A DNA stretch of 11,059 nucleotides from Flavobacteriaceae bacterium (GTDB lineage Bacteria; Bacteroidota; Bacteroidia; Flavobacteriales; Flavobacteriaceae): positions 1 to 11,059 of the forward strand of contig CATEMS010000175.1 of NCBI GenBank assembly GCA_949507465.1, written 5' to 3'. Every line of letters begins with the position of its first letter. The stretch's first letter is position 1. Of this stretch, positions 7,948 through 11,059 are shown in pieces. The position numbers and the translations under genes are program-made. The notes beneath the pieces were generated by a model that searched no databases, was not told where the DNA came from, and was given only the letters and a program-made list of their open reading frames with translations.

Positions 7948-8664
7948 ATGGAACCTAAAAAAAATCCAAAAGCAGATTTAAAACAATGGAGTGGAGTCTA
8001 CTTTTTAGCAGGTCTTGCTTTTATGTTGTTTTTGTCTTGGCAAGCAGTAGAGTGGAAATCTTACGATAGAGATCTTTCTTTAGACACCCTAAATGTGGGT
8101 GATGACCTTGATGAAGATATTCCAATAACAGAGTTGCTAACACCACCTCCACCACCTCCACCACCTCCGCCAGCTCCAGAAGTTATTGAGGTAATTGAGG
8201 ATGAGGCAGATGTAGAGGAAACCATTATTGAATCTACAGAGATCAGCCAAGAAGAGGAGATTGTAGAAATTGAAGAGATTGATGAGGCTGGAGAAATTAT
8301 TGATGATGTTCCTTTCGCAGTCATTGAAAATGTACCAATTTATCCTGGTTGTGAGAGAGCGGGTAACAACGCTGCCAAGAAAAAATGCATGTCTGGTAAA
8401 ATTCAAAAATTTGTACAAAAGAAATTCAATACAGACCTAGCAAGTGATTTAGGTTTGGAAGGAATACAGCAAATATATGTGCAATTCAAAATTGACAAAA
8501 CAGGTAACATTACAAATGTACAAGCCCGAGCACCACACCCAAAGTTAAAACAAGAAGCCATGAAAACTATCAAGGCTCTTCCCAAGATGACACCAGGAAA
8601 GCAGCGTGGTCAAGCGGTAGGTGTACTGTATTCGCTTCCAATTAGATTTCAGATAGAGAACTAA
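7948..8664 (+). CDS. TonB-family energy transducer
   Basis: TonB proteins are anchored in the inner membrane, span the periplasm and pass proton-motive energy from ExbB/ExbD to outer-membrane transporters. This 238-residue protein has the full architecture: a basic cytoplasmic N-terminus, one membrane anchor at about 16-34, ten consecutive prolines at 66-75 followed by Ala-Pro, an unusually acidic Glu/Ile/Val-rich spacer (78-120), and a C-terminal TonB domain from about 150 to the end. In that domain VQFKIDKTGNITNVQARAPH (178-197) and LPKMTPGKQRGQAVGVLYSL (211-230) are typical of flavobacterial TonB proteins. Cys135 and Cys147 flank the domain entrance (VPIYPGCE and KKKCMSGKI) and may form a disulfide. 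No exbB or exbD lies nearby, so it must borrow motor subunits encoded elsewhere. The lipoprotein gene follows after 12 nt, implying co-transcription. Which receptors it serves cannot be told from sequence, so I give no tonB number. Confidence 0.93.
   Translation: MEPKKNPKADLKQWSGVYFLAGLAFMLFLSWQAVEWKSYDRDLSLDTLNVGDDLDEDIPITELLTPPPPPPPPPPAPEVIEVIEDEADVEETIIESTEISQEEEIVEIEEIDEAGEIIDDVPFAVIENVPIYPGCERAGNNAAKKKCMSGKIQKFVQKKFNTDLASDLGLEGIQQIYVQFKIDKTGNITNVQARAPHPKLKQEAMKTIKALPKMTPGKQRGQAVGVLYSLPIRFQIEN
8143..8178 (+). repeat. 9-bp tandem repeat encoding the TonB proline run
   Basis: The nine-base unit ccacctcca occurs twice exactly (8143-8160), once with one change (ccacctccg, 8161-8169) and once more degenerate (ccagctcca, 8170-8178). 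It encodes the Pro10-Ala-Pro tract of the TonB homologue. Loss or gain of whole units would stay in frame, so the tract is a plausible site of length variation between strains. Confidence 0.85.
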
Positions 8665-8676
8665 AACAAATAGATT

Positions 8677-9183
8677 ATGAAAGTATTTAAACACATCACT
8701 GCCCTTGTTGTTATCCTAGCATTAACCGCTTGTACTAAAGATGACACTCCTGCCTATGAGCTTACCAGCGAAAATCTAAGTGCAGGAACCTATGATATCA
8801 CCTATCTCACCTCAAACGAAACAGAAACGGTTAATATTAATGGTCTTGATATCATCACAGAATACTCAACCATTGGGGAAACATTTCAACTCAGCGTTGA
8901 CTTCTTTGACAATGGAACTTATATTGTGGACGGACAATACGTTATCAATACTCTAGTTACAGTTGCAGGGGAGACTGTAGAAGAATCAACTGTTATTGTA
9001 GATATTGATAACGAGCAAGGTACCTACACGCCCAATAATAATAGCATGCAGCTTCTTTTGGATGAGACCCTCTATGATGTTACATTTTTTAATGCCAATG
9101 AACTTAGATTATCTTATAGTGAGGCATATTCAGAAGATGGGGTAGATTATTTCGAAACAGAAGAAATTAGAATGGCACGGTAA
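8677..9183 (+). CDS. Small lipoprotein, lipocalin-like, probably outer-membrane or surface anchored
   Basis: This 168-residue protein starts with a lipoprotein signal: basic MKVFK, a hydrophobic stretch (8-17) and the lipobox Leu16-Thr-Ala-Cys19, so Cys19 is the predicted lipidated first residue. Thr20-Lys21-Asp22-Asp23 follows at once. K-(D/E)2 just after the cysteine is the core of the lipoprotein export signal described in Capnocytophaga canimorsus, suggesting display on the cell surface. The mature part is acidic, rich in Thr and in alternating beta-strand patterns, and contains segments such as GTYDITYL (37-44), FDNGTYIVDG (77-86), GTYTPNNNSMQL (115-126) and LYDVTFFNANELRLSYSE (132-149). 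This pattern resembles lipocalin-like lipoproteins common in Bacteroidota, whose ligands are mostly unknown. It is the last gene before the terminator at 9202-9239 and lies 12 nt after the TonB gene, so the two are likely co-expressed. The lipoprotein call is firm; the lipocalin-like fold is inferred from strand pattern only. Confidence 0.8.
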   Translation: MKVFKHITALVVILALTACTKDDTPAYELTSENLSAGTYDITYLTSNETETVNINGLDIITEYSTIGETFQLSVDFFDNGTYIVDGQYVINTLVTVAGETVEESTVIVDIDNEQGTYTPNNNSMQLLLDETLYDVTFFNANELRLSYSEAYSEDGVDYFETEEIRMAR

Positions 9184-9201
9184 AATCCATTAACTACAAA
9201 T

Positions 9202-9239
9202 AAAAAAAGTGCTGCTTTTAATTGAGTAGTACTTTTTTT
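9202..9239 (+). terminator. Strong intrinsic terminator after the lipoprotein gene
   Basis: A 15-bp stem forms between 9202-9216 (AAAAAAAGTGCTGCT) and 9225-9239 (AGTAGTACTTTTTTT) around an 8-nt loop, paired throughout with two G-U wobbles. The descending arm ends in seven T residues. The hairpin starts 18 nt after the lipoprotein stop and ends transcription before the cyoE promoter. The A-run on the ascending arm also gives a T-run on the other strand, so it could act bidirectionally, though no converging gene is present. Confidence 0.88.
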
Positions 9240-9304
9240 GGTTTTATATCCAATGTTCTCGTTGTGTGTTGTAAGCTTTTTTTAACATAGATAATGTCTT
9301 ATAA

Positions 9305-9337
9305 ATTGGTTAGAATTAGAGTTGTACTGTATCTTTG
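9305..9337 (+). promoter_or_regulatory. Bacteroidota-type promoter for the cyoE-COX III cluster
   Basis: TATCTTTG at 9330-9337 is an exact match to the Bacteroidota -7 consensus TAnnTTTG. ATTG at 9305-9308 supplies the TTG core of the -33 element, with 21 nt between the two, within the usual range. Transcription would begin near 9344, about 30 nt before the cyoE start, and just downstream of the terminator of the previous unit. This is the best promoter match in the window. Confidence 0.7.
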
Positions 9338-9375
9338 CACACTAAAAAGAGAAGGTAAAATTAAATTAGATTCTA

Positions 9376-10281
9376 TTGTCAGTTACTCACACACAAGCAC
9401 TTCCCATCTGGTGGCTTAAAAACTTTGCAGATATAACCAAACTTAGGTTGTCTCTAAGTGTTGTGTTCTCATCTGTGGCAGGGTATTTACTTGGCGCAAC
9501 ACAGGTAGACTTTATGATTTTGTTGCTCTTGTGTATTGGGGGATATTGCATGGTAGGAGCAAGTAATGTTTACAATCAAATCATGGAGCGGGATTTAGAT
9601 ATCCTGATGGATAGAACAAGAAACAGACCTATACCAGCGGGAAGCATGAGTGTGCTTGCGGCCTTTTTTATTGCAATTATACTTACTCTTATTGGTATCA
9701 CTGTTCTTTACAGTATCAATCCGCAAACAGCCATGTTTGGGGCCATATCAATCTTTATTTACGTGTTTTTATACACCCCTTTAAAAACAAGGACACCCTT
9801 GTCTGTTTTTGTGGGCGCATTTCCTGGAGCAATTCCTTTTATGTTAGGATGGGTTGCTGCAACCAATAACTTTGGTATAGAGCCCGGGACTTTGTTTATG
9901 ATACAATTTTTCTGGCAATTCCCTCACTTTTGGGCCATAGGATGGTTTTTATTTGATGATTACAAAAAAGGGGGCTTTTTTATGTTGCCTACAGGCAAAA
10001 GAGATCAAGCCACAGCCCTACAAGTTGTTTTTTATAGTATTTGCACTGTGCTATCTTCTCTTATTCCTGCATTTGGGGTAACAGGCACATTTTATATTAC
10101 TCCAGTGTCTGCCATTATCATTGGCGGGCTAGGAATTTGGTTTGTGTATTACGGCTTGAGACTCTATACACAAAAAACAGATAAATCAGCCAAGGCCTTA
10201 ATGCTAGTAAGTGTAAGTTATATTACCTTATTGCAAATCATATATGTGGCAGATAAACTAATTAGGGAAACAGGGCTATAA
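9376..10281 (+). CDS. cyoE: Protoheme IX farnesyltransferase (heme o synthase), TTG start
   Basis: This UbiA-family membrane prenyltransferase (CyoE/CtaB) adds a farnesyl group to protoheme IX to make heme o, the precursor of heme a for heme-copper oxidases. At 301 residues its length is normal. The diagnostic first loop reads NVYNQIMERDLDILMDRTRN (64-83) followed by RPIPAG, with Asn67, Asp75 and Asp79 in the prenyl-diphosphate/Mg-binding motif. YTPLKTRTPLS (133-143), GAFPGAIPFMLGW (147-159) and FFWQFPHFWAIGWF (178-191) with DDY (194-196) are also characteristic. About nine membrane helices are predicted. No ATG is available: an in-frame TAG at 9367-9369 is followed by ATT, CTA and TTG (9376), and the first in-frame ATG (9514, residue 47) would remove the first helix, so TTG is the best start. 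It opens a probable operon, with the next gene 11 nt downstream, fitting supply of heme to the oxidase. Confidence 0.95.
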   Translation: MSVTHTQALPIWWLKNFADITKLRLSLSVVFSSVAGYLLGATQVDFMILLLLCIGGYCMVGASNVYNQIMERDLDILMDRTRNRPIPAGSMSVLAAFFIAIILTLIGITVLYSINPQTAMFGAISIFIYVFLYTPLKTRTPLSVFVGAFPGAIPFMLGWVAATNNFGIEPGTLFMIQFFWQFPHFWAIGWFLFDDYKKGGFFMLPTGKRDQATALQVVFYSICTVLSSLIPAFGVTGTFYITPVSAIIIGGLGIWFVYYGLRLYTQKTDKSAKALMLVSVSYITLLQIIYVADKLIRETGL

Positions 10282-10292
10282 AATTTTATAAT

Positions 10293-10874
10293 ATGAATTA
10301 TACACAAGGTACAGAAAAAGACAAAATAGCACGCGCTAAAAAGAACATGCTTCTTTTTGGCATGATAAGTCTAGGAATGAGTTTTGCGGGTCTTACCAGC
10401 GCCTATATTATCAGTAAAGAGCGAGCAGATTGGTTAACTGATTTTGAAATACCTCAAGCTTTTTTTATCAGTCTTGCTGTAATTATTACAAGTAGCGTTA
10501 CGTTTATTTTGGCAAAAGGTGCTGTAAAAAAAGAGGAAAATACCAAAGCAATGGTACTATTAATAAGCACATTTATTTTAGGTGCAGTCTTTGTATACCT
10601 GCAATTTCTTGGTTTTTCTCAAATTATTGAAAACGGCTACTTTTTTACCGGAAGTGAGAGTAGTATTACCACTTCATTTATTTATTTGGTGGTGTTGTTA
10701 CACCTTGCTCATATTGTTGCTGCCCTAGTGAGTGTGCTGGTAGTAATTTATAATCATTACAAATTAAAATACACAAACTCTAACACCCTTGGAATTGAAC
10801 TTGCTGCTACTTTTTGGCACTTTGTGGACGTACTTTGGGTGTATCTGTTTTTGTTTTTATATTTCGTGAGATAA
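10293..10874 (+). CDS. Cytochrome c oxidase subunit III family protein (short form)
   Basis: This 193-residue protein is a short member of the heme-copper oxidase subunit III family; subunit III stabilises the catalytic subunit I and its proton and oxygen uptake without carrying redox centres. Five hydrophobic helices are visible at about 18-40, 54-76, 86-108, 126-152 and 172-192. The last one carries the family signature FWHFVDVLWVYLF (174-186), matching the WHFVDxxW motif of subunits III, and an upstream HLAHIVAAL (137-145) also fits. Five helices match short bacterial subunits III, in contrast with seven in the mitochondrial type. The ATG follows cyoE by 11 nt in an A/T-rich leader. A second COX III gene begins 45 nt downstream, so this is one of a tandem pair. 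I leave the symbol empty because coxC/ctaE would not distinguish the two. Confidence 0.9.
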   Translation: MNYTQGTEKDKIARAKKNMLLFGMISLGMSFAGLTSAYIISKERADWLTDFEIPQAFFISLAVIITSSVTFILAKGAVKKEENTKAMVLLISTFILGAVFVYLQFLGFSQIIENGYFFTGSESSITTSFIYLVVLLHLAHIVAALVSVLVVIYNHYKLKYTNSNTLGIELAATFWHFVDVLWVYLFLFLYFVR

Positions 10875-10892
10875 AAAAATAATGTATTTTTG
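10862..10892 (+). promoter_or_regulatory. Possible internal promoter before the second COX III gene
   Basis: TATTTTTG at 10885-10892 matches the -7 consensus TAnnTTTG exactly. The -33 partner is weak: TTTC at 10862-10865, 19 nt upstream, overlapping the 3' end of the preceding gene. Transcription would start near 10899, about 20 nt before the ATG at 10920. T-rich octamers of this kind can arise by chance in AT-rich DNA. Confidence 0.5.
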
Positions 10893-10919
10893 AACCAAAT
10901 TAAAAATTGATTTCTATTT

Positions 10920-11059
10920 ATGGAAACAACTGTTGCAACAACGCCGTCTCAAGGCGGTGTTTGGGGAGGTGGAAACCGACCTTTAAGAGCTAGTTATGGT
11001 AAAATGATGATGTGGTTTTTCATCGTCTCTGATGCCTTAACTTTCTCTGGATTTTTAGC
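10920..11059 (+). CDS. Cytochrome c oxidase subunit III, N-terminal part (truncated by window end)
   Basis: The frame opens at ATG 10920 and is still open at the window edge after 46 full codons. The N-terminus reads METTVATTPSQGGVWGGGNR then PLRASYGKMMMWFF (21-34) and IVSDALTFSGF (35-45). The GGGN-x-PL-x-ASYGK-x-MMWFF-x-x-SDA-x-TFSGF pattern is typical of the longer flavobacterial cytochrome c oxidase subunit III; residues from about 27 on form the first membrane helix. It would work in the same oxidase complex as the preceding subunit III-like protein and depends on heme made through the product of cyoE, two genes upstream. No Shine-Dalgarno sequence is seen. The full length and the presence of the WHFVD signature cannot be checked from this fragment. 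Confidence 0.85.
   Translation, partial: METTVATTPSQGGVWGGGNRPLRASYGKMMMWFFIVSDALTFSGFL

Noticed and set aside
8061..8418. Two minus-strand frames with poly-Gly or Trp-Arg-rich runs opposite the TonB gene
   Set aside because: The runs are the reverse complement of the proline-coding repeat, so they are shadows and not genes.
9240..9375. Small RNA, riboswitch or tRNA in the largest intergenic region
   Set aside because: After the terminator hairpin I see only a promoter and a short leader; there is no cloverleaf, conserved riboswitch core or second terminator.
1..11059. Mobile element, CRISPR array, prophage or defence system
   Set aside because: No transposase or integrase, no spaced direct repeats, no terminal inverted repeats and no composition break are seen; all complete genes are core-type and collinear.

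Overview
The window is chromosomal DNA from a member of the Bacteroidota, most likely a marine or aquatic Flavobacteriaceae. The evidence is a near-complete SprA (type IX secretion/gliding translocon), A-rich leaders without Shine-Dalgarno sequences, promoter-like TAnnTTTG (-7) elements, flavobacterial-type TonB and COX III proteins, and AT-rich coding DNA. I cannot name the genus. All real genes lie on the + strand, and no stretch longer than 300 bases lacks a gene.

Layout. (1) 1-7102: sprA, missing only its 5' end. (2) 7132-7876: gcvH (glycine cleavage H protein), overlapped by 35 nt by a small VanZ-like membrane protein gene; these two and sprA could form one transcript. (3) 7877-7947: a short intergenic region with a perfect 7-bp inverted repeat and a weak promoter. 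(4) 7948-9183: a TonB-type energy transducer followed after 12 nt by a small lipoprotein gene. (5) 9184-9375: a strong hairpin terminator (9202-9239), then a clear Bacteroidota promoter (9305-9337). (6) 9376-11059: a cytochrome oxidase cluster with cyoE/ctaB (heme o synthase, starting at TTG), a short COX III-family protein, and the start of a second, canonical COX III cut by the window edge.

How the genes work together. SprA, TonB and the lipoprotein all belong to cell-envelope biology: a protein-secretion pore, energy transfer to the outer membrane, and a possibly surface-exposed lipoprotein. The last block serves aerobic respiration: heme o synthesis plus two subunits III of a heme-copper oxidase. 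GcvH is a lipoylated carrier for one-carbon metabolism, and its partners GcvP and GcvT are not in this window.

The region looks like ordinary core genome, with no mobile elements, CRISPR arrays, RNA genes or defence islands. I see no undescribed system. The points worth a second look are local: the forced non-ATG start of cyoE, tandem COX III paralogues with a promoter between them, a surface-export-like signal on the lipoprotein, EF-hand-like loops and a lone cysteine pair in SprA, and a Gly/Lys-rich insert in the SprA barrel.
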